From the NCBI GenBank assembly GCA_937863225.1, contig CALMEI010000033.1:1-64000 (forward strand): DNA of 64,000 nucleotides. Reading direction: 5' to 3'. Positions 47,010 through 57,014 of this stretch are shown one piece after another (position 1 is the first letter of the stretch; each line of letters starts with the position of its first letter). Below the pieces are notes generated by a model. The model worked only from the letters and a program-made list of their open reading frames with translations. It was not told where the DNA came from and made no database searches. Position numbers and translations under genes: made by a program. The stretch comes from an uncultured Polaromonas sp. (GTDB taxonomy: Bacteria > Pseudomonadota > Gammaproteobacteria > Burkholderiales > Burkholderiaceae_C).

Positions 47010-47498
47010 ATGGATCGTTTCCAAAAAATCCATGGCTTCACTCTGCTAGAGCTGATGGTGGTAATTGCCATTATTGCGATAGTCAGCGCCGGTGCAGTTT
47101 TGGTTATTCCTGATTCCTCACAAACAGATCTAGATCGCGATGCTCAGCGTTTAACCGCGCTTTTAGATTCTGCGAGAGCGCAATCTAGGGCAAGCGGGCT
47201 ATCCATCACATGGCATCCTACAAATGATGGATTTAAGTTTGAAGGTTTGCCACAGATTAAAAACACCAGAACGGATGCATATGAAGATTTAAGACCATTT
47301 CCCTCAAAATGGCTCAGTACCGGAACAGGTGCAGATACCGCAACAATATTGACTCTAGGACCAGAACCCATTCTCAGCAAACAAGAGGTGGTGTTGAATA
47401 ATGCTGGACGGAACATCATTATTTCATCAGATGGTTTACGACCATTCGCCATCGGTTTGAATCCAGAATCGGCGTCTAAAGAACCGAGGTCAAATTGA
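47010..47498 (+). CDS. gspH: Type II secretion minor pseudopilin GspH
   Basis: A 162-residue prepilin with a short leader cleaved at Gly9-Phe10 (HGFTLLELMVVIAIIA) and Glu at mature position 5. The C-terminal domain has RDAQRLTALLDSARAQSRAS typical of GspH/FimT proteins. The ATG at 47010 is preferred over an in-frame TTG at 46977 that overlaps the gspG stop. The gspI start overlaps its stop (TTGA). Confidence 0.92.
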   Translation: MDRFQKIHGFTLLELMVVIAIIAIVSAGAVLVIPDSSQTDLDRDAQRLTALLDSARAQSRASGLSITWHPTNDGFKFEGLPQIKNTRTDAYEDLRPFPSKWLSTGTGADTATILTLGPEPILSKQEVVLNNAGRNIIISSDGLRPFAIGLNPESASKEPRSN

Positions 47499-47887
47499 GT
47501 TTGGATATTTATTCCGAGCATGTACGCATTTTGCGCAATGTGCGCGGTTTCACTTTGGTTGAGGTGCTGGTTTCATTGGGAATTGTTAGTGTTGCGCTTT
47601 TAGCAGGAATCAGGGCGACTGACAATTTAGTTAGTAATTCACAACGCCTAACCGATGTGCTTTTAGGTCAAATATGCGCAGAAAACCAGCTCATTAAAGT
47701 GCGGTTATCTAAATCTATGCCCGATGTAGGTAGCAGCGCCTTTTCATGCGAACAAGGTGGGCGGCTTTTTCCAGGAACCATGATTGTCACTGCTACTCCA
47801 AATCCAAGTTTTCGACGTGTAGATTCATTGATTAAAGATGGGGATTCAGTTTTGATAAAACTTTCTACTGTCGTGGGTAGATTTTGA
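47495..47887 (+). CDS. gspI: Type II secretion minor pseudopilin GspI
   Basis: A 130-residue prepilin with cleavage at Gly18-Phe19 (VRGFTLVEVLVSLGIVSVAL) and Glu at mature position 5. Conserved GIRATDNLVSN and C-terminal SLIKDGDSVLIKLSTVVGRF fit GspI. It starts with TTG at 47495 inside the gspH stop, with GAGGT about five bases upstream. It nucleates the pseudopilus tip with GspJ and GspK. Confidence 0.9.
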   Translation: MSLDIYSEHVRILRNVRGFTLVEVLVSLGIVSVALLAGIRATDNLVSNSQRLTDVLLGQICAENQLIKVRLSKSMPDVGSSAFSCEQGGRLFPGTMIVTATPNPSFRRVDSLIKDGDSVLIKLSTVVGRF

Positions 47888-48573
47888 TGAATTGCAACAA
47901 GAACACTTTGCGCAGTGATGCTGGATTTACGCTCATTGAACTGATGATCGCTATCGCTGTCATGGCAATACTGGCACTTTTGAGTTGGCGCAGTCTAGAC
48001 AACATGTCACAAATGCAGACTCAAATGCAATCAAAGACCGACAATGTAATGACATTGCAAGCAGGTCTTGCACAATGGCAAGTTGATTTAGACATGATTT
48101 GGGAGGTTCCACAAATACCGAATATCAACCCGATGGATTTTGATGGTCAAGTTTTACGCTTGGTGCGACGCTTTACTGAGAATAACACCGAGATTATTAG
48201 AGTAGTCGCATGGAGTCAGAGAGAAAAGAATGGTAAGCAGCAATGGTTAAGATGGCAGTCTGATCCGGTCAAAACACGATCATCCATGCTCGCTGCTTGG
48301 CAACAAGCAACTCAATGGGCGCAATCACCTTCAGAAACTGACAAAGCACATGAGGTTGCCATCGCAACTGTGGACCAGTGGCAAATTTTTTACTACCGTA
48401 ACGACACATGGAGCAACTCACTCTCTAGTGCAGATACTGTTACTCCCGGCACCAAACAAGCAGAGTTGCCCGATGGCGTTCGATTGATACTCACACTTCC
48501 GGAGGGTGAACCCATACAAGGCAAAATTACCCGAGACTGGCTACGCCCAACTTTGGGGGGTGGTAAATCGTGA
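47887..48573 (+). CDS. gspJ: Type II secretion minor pseudopilin GspJ
   Basis: A 228-residue prepilin with cleavage at Gly13-Phe14 (DAGFTLIELMIAIAVMAILA) and Glu at mature position 5. The family pattern LSWRSLDNMSQMQ follows the helix, and the C-terminal domain contains LPDGVRLILTLPEG. The ATG at 47887 shares one base with the gspI stop. It overlaps gspK by four bases (GTGA). Confidence 0.9.
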   Translation: MNCNKNTLRSDAGFTLIELMIAIAVMAILALLSWRSLDNMSQMQTQMQSKTDNVMTLQAGLAQWQVDLDMIWEVPQIPNINPMDFDGQVLRLVRRFTENNTEIIRVVAWSQREKNGKQQWLRWQSDPVKTRSSMLAAWQQATQWAQSPSETDKAHEVAIATVDQWQIFYYRNDTWSNSLSSADTVTPGTKQAELPDGVRLILTLPEGEPIQGKITRDWLRPTLGGGKS

Positions 48574-49526
48574 ACATCGATTCCGTAGCACAACGTGGTG
48601 CAGCTTTGTTATCTGCCATGCTCACCGTGACACTTGTTGCAACTTTCGCTGCTGCAGCTTTATGGCAACAATACCGAAGCATTGAAGTTGAAAAAGCAGA
48701 ACGCGGCCGAGTCCAAGTAGCCTGGTTATTAATTGGTGCATTGGATTGGTCTCGGCTGATACTGCGCATAGACGGTAAAGCAGGGACCACTGATCACTTA
48801 GCAGAACCCTGGGCTGTGGCACTACAAGAGTCACGTCTCTCAACCTTCTTAGCTGCAGATCAAAACAACACTGGTGGCCTGACCGCAGAAGAATCAATAG
48901 ATGCTTTTTTATCTGGCCAAGTTGTCGACGCTCAATCAAAATTAAACATTTATAACATCATTGATAAGGGCACCGTGTCCCAACCTGATTTTGATGCATT
49001 TTCAAGATTGTTCAATTTAATGAATATCCCAATATCAGAACTAGAAAACATGACAAAACAAATCAAATTGGCCACTGACACAGATTCAAATAACCCAATA
49101 GCACCCCTAATGCCACATAGAATTCATCAATTGAGTTGGCTTGGATTATCAGCAACCACTTTCCAGAAACTTGCGCCCTATATTCAACTCATCAACGAAC
49201 GCACGCCCGTCAATTTGAATACAGCACCTGCCGAAGTTATCTTCGCAGTGATTCCAGACTTGCAAATCGCAGACGCGAAATTAGCCATTGCAACACGTGA
49301 ACAAAAACACTTCTCTTCTTTAGAAGATGCGGCTCAACTGAATCCGGCATTTGGTAAAAAGCTTACGCCTAATCAACACAGCGTCTCAACACGATTCTTT
49401 GAAGTTCGAGGACGATTAAGATTAGACAGTGTAGTAGTAGAAGAGCAATCGCTGGTACGACGAGACAACTTAAATAATGTTCAAACCCAGTGGCGTGAGC
49501 GTGCCACAGTGACTTCCTTACAATAA
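48570..49526 (+). CDS. gspK: Type II secretion minor pseudopilin GspK
   Basis: A 318-residue tip pseudopilin with a short leader and cleavage at Gly10 (QRGAALLSAMLTVTLVATF). As usual for GspK it lacks the Glu at mature position 5. VDAQSKLNIYNI and VNLNTAPAEVIFAVIPDLQ are typical of the GspK alpha-domain with its helix-hairpin-helix-like repeat. It starts with GTG at 48570 overlapping gspJ, and gspL starts four bases after its stop. Confidence 0.92.
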   Translation: MNIDSVAQRGAALLSAMLTVTLVATFAAAALWQQYRSIEVEKAERGRVQVAWLLIGALDWSRLILRIDGKAGTTDHLAEPWAVALQESRLSTFLAADQNNTGGLTAEESIDAFLSGQVVDAQSKLNIYNIIDKGTVSQPDFDAFSRLFNLMNIPISELENMTKQIKLATDTDSNNPIAPLMPHRIHQLSWLGLSATTFQKLAPYIQLINERTPVNLNTAPAEVIFAVIPDLQIADAKLAIATREQKHFSSLEDAAQLNPAFGKKLTPNQHSVSTRFFEVRGRLRLDSVVVEEQSLVRRDNLNNVQTQWRERATVTSLQ

Positions 49527-49530
49527 CACG

Positions 49531-50802
49531 ATGAACAAGCTGATCGTATCCCTCCCTTGGTCGTACTCTGGCTCGGATTCAACCGAAACCAAGTTAAATT
49601 CGCATCAACTAAAAAGTAACTGTGAATTCACATTCGTCGTTTGTAATGAAAACCGCGTTGTCGTTGATAGTGGTCAAGCACCGATCGAGTTATTACCAAA
49701 AACAGATAGCACAATTTTGGTGGCCCCCACTCAGGCATTGTCATGGCACCATATTACTGTCCCCAAAGTGCCACAGTCACAAATGCGTGCAGTCCTTGAT
49801 GGCTTGCTTGAAGAGCAGTTGCTAGAAGATACAAATCTTACCGCTATAGCCTTATCACCAACGGCTAAGAGCGAGAAAGAGGGAGTAAAAACATGGATTG
49901 CCACCTGCAGCAAAGAGTGGCTCTCAGTGTCAATCTCCAAATTCGAAATGGCGGGCCACCGTGTCGTCCAGGTTGCGCCAGCTTTTGCACCGGAACCATC
50001 AAGATCGGAATCTTATGTATTCATTACCGGCACAACAGAAGAATCATTCTTGACAAGCGTGTCTGACAAAGGTGTTTTGACATTTCCGATTTCATCGTAT
50101 TCACAAACCCATGCTCCAAACTTAAGCACTGGCTTTAAACACTACATTGCTGATGATGCGGTTGTGTTTTCTGAACCAGCAGTTGCCGCATTGGCTGAGA
50201 AAATTTTAAATCGGCCCATACAAATCCGTCAACAATCGGCAGGACTTATAGAAAGTGCTCAGACAGACTGGGAATTAGCACAGTTCGACCTCAAGCTCAG
50301 CGGCGATGGTGACGGCATCAAACGTATTCGTCGAATTTGGCAAGAATTCAGACTGAGCACGGCATGGAAACCTGCACGTTGGGGCTTCATCGGTCTAATT
50401 CTCGCGAATGTAATAGGACTGAACGCATGGGCTTGGCAACAAAAAAGCAATCTGGCAACAAAAAAAGCGTTACTGACCACTCAACTTACACAAATTTTTC
50501 CGCAAGTTAAAGTTGTTGTAGACCCGACGTTGCAAATGAACAAAGAGTTAGCATCGCTGAGACAATCGAGTGGCTCTGTATCGGCACAAAATTTTGAATC
50601 AGTATTGTCGGCATTCAGTTTACTCACAAACTCAAAAACACCACCTACGATGATTGAGTATGCTGCCAATAAAACAATCTTCACAGGCATTAATTTGACA
50701 GATGCCGAGTATGCATTGGCGCAAACGAAGATGAAAATGCACGGCTATACACTGATACGCGACGGCAATCGCATAACAGTAACAACTCAGGCAGACGTAT
50801 GA
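49531..50802 (+). CDS. gspL: Type II secretion protein GspL
   Basis: A bitopic platform protein whose cytoplasmic actin-like domain recruits the GspE ATPase and whose periplasmic part pairs with GspM. The 423-residue product has an N-terminal cytoplasmic domain to about residue 285, one membrane helix (WGFIGLILANVIGLNAWAW), then a coiled coil and a ferredoxin-like periplasmic domain with the conserved NFESVLSAFSLL region. It overlaps gspM by four bases (ATGA). The sequence is diverged, so the call rests partly on position. Confidence 0.88.
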   Translation: MNKLIVSLPWSYSGSDSTETKLNSHQLKSNCEFTFVVCNENRVVVDSGQAPIELLPKTDSTILVAPTQALSWHHITVPKVPQSQMRAVLDGLLEEQLLEDTNLTAIALSPTAKSEKEGVKTWIATCSKEWLSVSISKFEMAGHRVVQVAPAFAPEPSRSESYVFITGTTEESFLTSVSDKGVLTFPISSYSQTHAPNLSTGFKHYIADDAVVFSEPAVAALAEKILNRPIQIRQQSAGLIESAQTDWELAQFDLKLSGDGDGIKRIRRIWQEFRLSTAWKPARWGFIGLILANVIGLNAWAWQQKSNLATKKALLTTQLTQIFPQVKVVVDPTLQMNKELASLRQSSGSVSAQNFESVLSAFSLLTNSKTPPTMIEYAANKTIFTGINLTDAEYALAQTKMKMHGYTLIRDGNRITVTTQADV

Positions 50803-51341
50803 GTAATAACACTGCGATCAACACAAACAACCCCAAGTTGTTTCATCAGTTTTCGTCAAAATTAACACAGGCACAACTATTTTGGCGACAGCTTAGCCCA
50901 GGTCTTAGACGAATCTGGTTGGTAGTTGGCTTAGCAGTAAGTCTGTATTCGGTGTGGCTTGTCGCCATAGCCCCTGCCATGAATACCTTGAGAAATGCAC
51001 CTGATTTGCATCGAAAACTTGACGCCCAAATCGACAACATGCAAACCATCAGCGCAGAAGTAAAGTCACTTCAAAAACAACCTAAATTAGGACTAGATGA
51101 CGCACAAAAAGCGTTGCAAAACACAGTAGCCCAGCGACTTGGAAGTACAGGGCAAATCAATATCATTGGAAGCCGTGCTATTTTGACTTTAAAAAGTGCC
51201 CCACCGCAATCAGTTGCTGAATTTCTTACTGAAGCCCGTATCAATGCGCGCGCAATTCCGCAGGAAGTCAAAATAACACGAAACAATGCGTCAGTTACAA
51301 GCTGGGATGGCAGCATGACACTCAGTTTACCGGCCAAATGA
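50799..51341 (+). CDS. gspM: Type II secretion protein GspM
   Basis: A 180-residue bitopic protein with a membrane helix around residues 43-62 (IWLVVGLAVSLYSVWLVAIA), a coiled-coil segment, and a periplasmic ferredoxin-like domain containing SAPPQSVAEFLTEARINARA. It partners GspL. Its ATG overlaps the gspL stop, and its own stop overlaps the gspN start. Confidence 0.88.
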   Translation: MSNNTAINTNNPKLFHQFSSKLTQAQLFWRQLSPGLRRIWLVVGLAVSLYSVWLVAIAPAMNTLRNAPDLHRKLDAQIDNMQTISAEVKSLQKQPKLGLDDAQKALQNTVAQRLGSTGQINIIGSRAILTLKSAPPQSVAEFLTEARINARAIPQEVKITRNNASVTSWDGSMTLSLPAK

Positions 51342-52150
51342 ACAGTAATTTGTCCCGTCAGATGCAGATAAAGTCACAAATGCAAGCACCTTGGTCTTGG
51401 GCGATCATCGGTGGCGTGTTGGGAATATTGATAGCTTGCATCTTATTTGCGCCTGCTGCATGGCTTAATTACTCAGTCAAAAAATACAGCAACGACCGCA
51501 TCGTTTTAAACGATGCGCAAGGTAGTGTTTGGCAAGGTTCTGCGCAATTGCTTCTTTCCGGCGGCGCTGGCAGCAGGGATGCCACAACATTACCTGGACG
51601 TATTCGATGGCAAATAAGACCACAAATCCCATACAACGTTCATTTAGAATTAAATGCAGATTGCTGTACCTCTGAGGCCTTTCAAATTTTGCTTATTCCA
51701 AAATTATCTGGAATTTTGGCTGAAATTAAACCCAGTCAATCAACATGGCCTGCGACTTTGCTATCGGGACTGGGGGCTCCATTTAACACCATTGACTTAC
51801 AAGCTATGTTGAAATTACAAACCCAACAATTTCATTTAAGTTGGCTCAACCAACAATTCAAACTCGATGGCCAAGCAGAATTAGATATCATTGATGCATC
51901 AACCCGTTTATCAACACTCAAACCAGTCGGAAGCTACCGCATTGGCTTGCAAGGTGGAACTATCCCAAAAATAAATGTACAAACACTCAATGGCAGTTTG
52001 CTGCTATCTGGAACAGGCGAATTTACCGAGAACCATTGGCGTTTCAGAGGTGAGGCTACAGCAGCACCTGGTTCAGAAGCAGCATTAAATAATTTCTTGG
52101 ATATTTTAGGTAGACGAGTGGGTCCCCGCTCGCTCATTACTTTAGGATAG
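51338..52150 (+). CDS. gspN: Type II secretion protein GspN
   Basis: A 270-residue inner-membrane-anchored protein with an N-terminal helix (AIIGGVLGILIACILFAPAA) followed by a beta-rich periplasmic region with LNDAQGSVWQGSAQLLL and PGRIRWQIRPQIPY, matching the GspN family. The protein is present only in some T2SS loci and its role is not essential everywhere. It starts at the ATGA overlap with gspM and is followed by a 51-bp gap before gspD. Confidence 0.87.
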   Translation: MNSNLSRQMQIKSQMQAPWSWAIIGGVLGILIACILFAPAAWLNYSVKKYSNDRIVLNDAQGSVWQGSAQLLLSGGAGSRDATTLPGRIRWQIRPQIPYNVHLELNADCCTSEAFQILLIPKLSGILAEIKPSQSTWPATLLSGLGAPFNTIDLQAMLKLQTQQFHLSWLNQQFKLDGQAELDIIDASTRLSTLKPVGSYRIGLQGGTIPKINVQTLNGSLLLSGTGEFTENHWRFRGEATAAPGSEAALNNFLDILGRRVGPRSLITLG

Positions 52151-52201
52151 CTGGCAATTGTTTTACCCGACCATTACTACGTCAACATACAAATATTCAC
52201 C

Positions 52202-54331
52202 ATGACTTCTAACCTTCGCAGTCTAAATAAAAATAAATTTGCTATATATTTTATAGCTTTACTAACAGTATTTACGCTGGCTACAGGGAAAATTTATGCT
52301 CAAAAACAAGGTGAGCCCATCACACTCAATTTTGTCAATGCCGAAATCGAAGCCGTTGCTCGCACGATAGGCGTCATCACAGGTCGAAACATCGTGGTTG
52401 ATCCGCGGGTAAAAGGAACACTGAATTTATCCAGTGAAAAACCTTTATCACCAGAAGCCGCTTACAAACAATTTTTGACCGCATTGCGTCTACAGTCCGT
52501 GGCAGTTGTTGACTCCCAAGGCATCTTTAAAGTTGTACCTGAAGCGGATGCCAAATTACAAACTGGTGTTGTTTCAGCCGGCACAGTATCTCCCAGCACC
52601 ACCAAATCTGGTGGCAACCAAATCGTGACGCAAATTTTCAATTTAAATTACGACTCAGCCGCCAACTTACTGCCGATATTGCGCCCACTCATTAGTCCAA
52701 ATAACACCATCAACGTGAACCCAGGCAACAATTCCTTGGTTATCACAGACTACGCCGATAATTTGCAACGTATCGCAAAAATCATTGCTGCCAGCGATGT
52801 ACCTACTGCCACAGATGTGGAAATTATCCCCTTGAAACATGCGCTCGCCAATGATTTGGCGCCCCTGTTAATGCGCTTGGTTGACAGTGGAACTAACGCT
52901 ACGGTGTCTGTGGCAGCCAATGCTGCAACCCCTGGGCAAACCGATACATCAGTTAAAACAACCCTCATTGCTGAACCACGTAGCAATGCCGTGATCGTGC
53001 GCACGGCCAATGCTGCACGCATGTCATTGATTAAATCATTAATCGCAAAACTTGATCAACCCAGTTCACAGAGCGCATCTGGTAATGTGCATGTTGTTTT
53101 TTTAAAGAATGCTGATGCTTTGAAACTAGCGATTACGCTCAGAGCAGCCCTGCCCTCTTCCAACACAACATCGACCACACCTCGGGCTGCTGCCACAACC
53201 AATTCAAACACTACGGCAGCCACCACACAAAACACCAATCAGCCCTCAACAGGCGGGCAAATACAAGCTGACCCAGCCACCAATTCGCTCATCATTACAG
53301 CCCCAGAGCCTGAATACAGACAGTTGAGAGCGATCATCGACCAATTAGACAGTCGTCGTGCGCAAGTTTTTGTAGAGTCATTAATTGCCGAAGTCAATTC
53401 AGATAAAGCTGCTGAATTTGGGATTCAATGGCAACATGCATTAGGAAATAAATCGAATGCTGACAATTCCAGCAAGTTGGGCACTAATTTTGGATCTGGT
53501 GGCGATAATTTATTGGCTTTGACCACTCAGGCTGCAACGGGTACTTTATCACCAGGCACCGGTTTTAACGTCGCCCTAGGAACCATCATTGCGGGGAAAA
53601 ATATTCTGGGCGCCTTGGCCAACTTTTTACAAACCACGGGCGAGGGTAACATTTTGTCTACGCCTAACTTGCTTACGCTTGATAACGAAGAGGCCAAAAT
53701 CATCATTGGTCAAAACGTCCCTTTTGTGACAGGACAATACACCAACAATGGCTCAAGCGCCGGAAGTGGAACAGTCAATCCATTTCAAACAGTGGAGCGT
53801 AAAGACGTGGGTTTGACACTCAAAGTCAAACCCCAAATCAGCGAGAACGGCACTATCAAACTTGAAATTTATCAAGAAGTCAGCAGCGTACAGGCATCTT
53901 CTGTCAACTCAGCGACTGGTTTGATCACCAATAAACGTTCTATCCAAACCAATGTATTGGTAGAAGACGGTGGCATTGTGATTTTGGGTGGATTGCTGCA
54001 AGATGAGTTTTCTAGCAACAAAGAACAAGTACCCGTTCTTGGCGACATACCTCTGATAGGAAATTTATTTAAAACCGAGTCGCGAAGCCGCAAGAAAACC
54101 AATCTCATGGTGTTCTTGCGTCCTGTTGTCGTACGCGATGGTGCCGCCACCGAAAGACTTTCACTTGATCGCTACGACTTAATGCGCAGCGGTCAGGAGT
54201 CTGCTCAGCCAGCATACAACTTTATTCTGCCTATTAATGAATCAGCCAAATTACCATTGCCAATTAGTCCGAATAGCAAACCCATAACAACACCAGTTGC
54301 GACCGATGCGGCGCCCGCAAAAATTAACTGA
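52202..54331 (+). CDS. gspD: Type II secretion secretin GspD
   Basis: Outer-membrane secretin. The 709-residue precursor has a signal peptide (cleavage near YAQ at ~30), an N0 domain (ITLNFVNAEIEAVARTIGVI), N1-N3 ring-building domains, and a C-terminal secretin domain (VFVESLIAEVNSDKAAEFGI, VPVLGDIPLIGNLFKTESRS). Thr/Asn/Ala-rich insertion near residues 320-350 interrupts the N3 region. The codons for the signal-peptide core include GCTATATATTTTATAGC, resembling the head of the dispersed element. It is followed 12 bp later by gspE. Confidence 0.96.
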   Translation: MTSNLRSLNKNKFAIYFIALLTVFTLATGKIYAQKQGEPITLNFVNAEIEAVARTIGVITGRNIVVDPRVKGTLNLSSEKPLSPEAAYKQFLTALRLQSVAVVDSQGIFKVVPEADAKLQTGVVSAGTVSPSTTKSGGNQIVTQIFNLNYDSAANLLPILRPLISPNNTINVNPGNNSLVITDYADNLQRIAKIIAASDVPTATDVEIIPLKHALANDLAPLLMRLVDSGTNATVSVAANAATPGQTDTSVKTTLIAEPRSNAVIVRTANAARMSLIKSLIAKLDQPSSQSASGNVHVVFLKNADALKLAITLRAALPSSNTTSTTPRAAATTNSNTTAATTQNTNQPSTGGQIQADPATNSLIITAPEPEYRQLRAIIDQLDSRRAQVFVESLIAEVNSDKAAEFGIQWQHALGNKSNADNSSKLGTNFGSGGDNLLALTTQAATGTLSPGTGFNVALGTIIAGKNILGALANFLQTTGEGNILSTPNLLTLDNEEAKIIIGQNVPFVTGQYTNNGSSAGSGTVNPFQTVERKDVGLTLKVKPQISENGTIKLEIYQEVSSVQASSVNSATGLITNKRSIQTNVLVEDGGIVILGGLLQDEFSSNKEQVPVLGDIPLIGNLFKTESRSRKKTNLMVFLRPVVVRDGAATERLSLDRYDLMRSGQESAQPAYNFILPINESAKLPLPISPNSKPITTPVATDAAPAKIN
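52241..52257 (+). repeat. Sequence resembling the head of the dispersed element, inside the gspD signal peptide
   Basis: GCTATATATTTTATAGC differs by one base from the GCTATATATTTAATAGC head of the full copies and keeps the inverted arms. It encodes AIYFIA of the GspD signal peptide. The rest of the element is absent. It may be a fragment or chance in an AT-rich stretch. Confidence 0.3.
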
Positions 54332-54343
54332 TCAAGCTCAGTA

Positions 54344-55732
54344 ATGAAGTTCCCGCTCCCCTATTCTTTTGCCAGACAACACCAAGTTTTATTAGAAGAC
54401 AATGGTCAAGCATTGATCGTTCTGATGCACGACGCCACATCGCACAGTGCATTGAGTGAGGTACTGCGCAAATTCAAAGTTGATCATGTTGAAACCTTGA
54501 CTAAAGAATCATTGGTGCAACGCATCAGCGAAGCCTATGCGCAAGGAGAATCGAATGCTGCATCGGTGGTCAGTGAAGTTGAATCTGATGCAGATTTGAG
54601 CCGCATGATGCAAGATTTGCCTGCGGTTGAAGACTTACTTGAGGCCGCCGACGACGCACCCATCATTCGCATGCTCAATGCGTTGTTGACGCAAGCCGCG
54701 CGTGACGGCGCCAGTGACATTCACATTGAACCTTACGAACGCCACTCCAGTGTGCGCTTCCGCGTGGATGGCACACTGCGAGAAGTGGTACAGCCCAACC
54801 GTGCATTGCACGCCGCCCTGATTTCGCGTCTAAAAATCATGGCCGAATTGGATATTTCTGAAAAACGTCTACCGCAAGATGGTCGCATCAGCTTGCGCAT
54901 TGGCACACGTGCCGTTGACGTGCGTGTCAGCACTTTACCCAGCGCGCATGGCGAACGTGCCGTATTGCGTTTGCTCGACAAGTCAGAGGGCAGACTCAGC
55001 CTTGAAGCCGTCGGCATGGCAGGTGATACGCTGAGCCGTTTTAATGGTTTATTGGCACAGCCACATGGCATCATTTTGGTTACCGGTCCAACTGGTTCAG
55101 GAAAGACAACCACGCTCTATGCAGCCTTGCATCGCTTGGATGCAAGCAGCCAAAATATCATGACGGTGGAAGATCCCATCGAGTATGAACTTCCTGGGGT
55201 AGGACAAACACAAGTCAATGCAAAAATTGATTTGACATTTGCCAAAGCCTTGCGCGCCATATTGCGACAAGACCCTGATGTCATCATGATTGGTGAAATT
55301 CGCGATTTAGAAACGGCTCAAATCGCTATCCAGGCTTCTCTCACAGGCCACCTGGTTCTCGCAACTTTGCACACCAACGATGCCGCCAGTGCCGTCACCC
55401 GATTGACGGATATGGGCATAGAGCCATTTTTGCTTAGCTCAAGCTTATTGGGTGTATTGGCGCAGCGATTGCTGCGAAAAACCTGCACCCACTGTGATGG
55501 TGCAGGCTGCAAGCAATGTGGACAAACCGGCTATCTGGGACGCACCGGTATTTATGAATTGTTGGTAACAACCGATGCCATTCGCGCACAGATCCACAGC
55601 CACACCAGCGAAGCGGATATACGCACCGCCGCACTGGCTTCTGGCATGACATTGATGCGTGATGACGGCGAACGTTTGGTGCAATCTGGCGTCACCACAC
55701 GCGAAGAATTACTGCGCGTGACACGTGATTAG
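54344..55732 (+). CDS. gspE: Type II secretion ATPase GspE
   Basis: Cytoplasmic hexameric ATPase driving pseudopilus growth. The 462-residue product has an N-terminal domain (~1-95) shorter than in many GspE, then ASDIHIEPYE, Walker A GPTGSGKTT (residues 248-256), an Asp box ILRQDPDVIMIGEIRDLETA, a His box and a zinc motif C-x2-C-x4-C-x2-C (CTHCDGAGCKQC). The spacing of the zinc motif is compact. It starts 12 bp after gspD and is followed by gspF. Confidence 0.96.
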   Translation: MKFPLPYSFARQHQVLLEDNGQALIVLMHDATSHSALSEVLRKFKVDHVETLTKESLVQRISEAYAQGESNAASVVSEVESDADLSRMMQDLPAVEDLLEAADDAPIIRMLNALLTQAARDGASDIHIEPYERHSSVRFRVDGTLREVVQPNRALHAALISRLKIMAELDISEKRLPQDGRISLRIGTRAVDVRVSTLPSAHGERAVLRLLDKSEGRLSLEAVGMAGDTLSRFNGLLAQPHGIILVTGPTGSGKTTTLYAALHRLDASSQNIMTVEDPIEYELPGVGQTQVNAKIDLTFAKALRAILRQDPDVIMIGEIRDLETAQIAIQASLTGHLVLATLHTNDAASAVTRLTDMGIEPFLLSSSLLGVLAQRLLRKTCTHCDGAGCKQCGQTGYLGRTGIYELLVTTDAIRAQIHSHTSEADIRTAALASGMTLMRDDGERLVQSGVTTREELLRVTRD

Positions 55733-55749
55733 ACAAACCTTCGACGACC

Positions 55750-56982
55750 ATGCCCGCTTATACTTTTGAAGCTGTTGATGCCCAAGGCAACACCAAAAAA
55801 GGCGTGCTCGAAGGCGATAGCGCGCGAGCAGTGCGAGGCTTGTTACGCAACCAATCACTGATACCCATATCAGTCGAACCCATAGTTGGGTCAGACACTG
55901 GTGGTGCAAATGGCAAAGGCTTGAATCGCGTTTTATTCAGCAGTCGCATTTATAACTCAACAAATTTAGCCATTTGGACGCGCCAAGTTGCAGGTTTGGT
56001 CACATCAGGCTTGCCTTTAGAGCGAGCTTTGACCGCCTTAACCGACGAATGCGAGGATGAACGCCAACGCAATTTGCTGGCCAACTTGCGCGCAGAAGTG
56101 AATGCAGGCAGCACCTTTGCCAAAGCTTTGGCACAACACCCGAAAGAGTTTTCAGATATTTACACCGCAGTGATTGCAGCAGGTGAACAAAGTGGCAACT
56201 TGGGTTTGGTATTGGAGCGTTTGGCCGACGATTTGGAGGAGCAGCAAGCGCTGAAGTCCAAACTCATGGGCGCTGCGCTTTACCCTGCCATCGTCACCGT
56301 TGTGGCGATCATCATCGTTTTATTTTTGGTGGGCTACGTCGTACCACAAGTTGCCAATGTATTTATCGGTACTAAAAAAGCGCTGCCTTTTTTAACGGTA
56401 GCCATGTTAGCCACCAGTGATTTTGTTCGCAACTATGGCTGGTGGCTTCTGGCCGTTTTCATTTTGATTGCACTCGCGGTTTATTTCGCACTCAAAAACC
56501 CTGTTTATCGAGAAAAGTTTGATGCCGCGTTTTTAAATTTTCCGATCATTGGCAAATTGGCGCGTGGCTACAATGCCGCTCGATTTGCCAGCACTTTGGC
56601 CATGCTGGCCAGCGCAGGTGTGCCGATACTTAAAAGTCTGCAAGCTGCAGCGCAAACCTTGAGCAATACCGCCATGCGAGCAGATGCCATGGATGCACTG
56701 GTTTTGGTGCGCGAGGGCGCGCCATTGGCTTCTGCTTTGGCGCAAAAAAAACGATTCCCGGGCATCGTCAGCATGTTTGCACGCTTGGGCGAACAAACAG
56801 GGCAAATGCCCTTGATGCTCTCGCGTGCTGCCAAGCAGCTCAGCATTGAGGTGCAACGCCGCGCCATGCACTTGGCAACCATCTTAGAACCCTTGCTGAT
56901 TGTCGCCATGGGTGTGGTGGTACTGTTGATTGTGATGGCGGTCTTGCTCCCTATCATTCAACTCAATCAAATGGTTAGATAA
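55750..56982 (+). CDS. gspF: Type II secretion inner-membrane protein GspF
   Basis: Polytopic core of the assembly platform. The 410-residue product has two repeated cytoplasmic helical domains ([38 protein letters not shown]) and three membrane segments near residues 175-200, 225-245 and 385-405. It has the GEQSGNL and GEQTGQM family motifs. It is the last gene of the gsp run; the next gene begins 32 bp later and is not related to secretion. Confidence 0.96.
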   Translation: MPAYTFEAVDAQGNTKKGVLEGDSARAVRGLLRNQSLIPISVEPIVGSDTGGANGKGLNRVLFSSRIYNSTNLAIWTRQVAGLVTSGLPLERALTALTDECEDERQRNLLANLRAEVNAGSTFAKALAQHPKEFSDIYTAVIAAGEQSGNLGLVLERLADDLEEQQALKSKLMGAALYPAIVTVVAIIIVLFLVGYVVPQVANVFIGTKKALPFLTVAMLATSDFVRNYGWWLLAVFILIALAVYFALKNPVYREKFDAAFLNFPIIGKLARGYNAARFASTLAMLASAGVPILKSLQAAAQTLSNTAMRADAMDALVLVREGAPLASALAQKKRFPGIVSMFARLGEQTGQMPLMLSRAAKQLSIEVQRRAMHLATILEPLLIVAMGVVVLLIVMAVLLPIIQLNQMVR

Positions 56983-57014
56983 TACACACACCACTTTTCA
57001 TTTTAGACACCACC

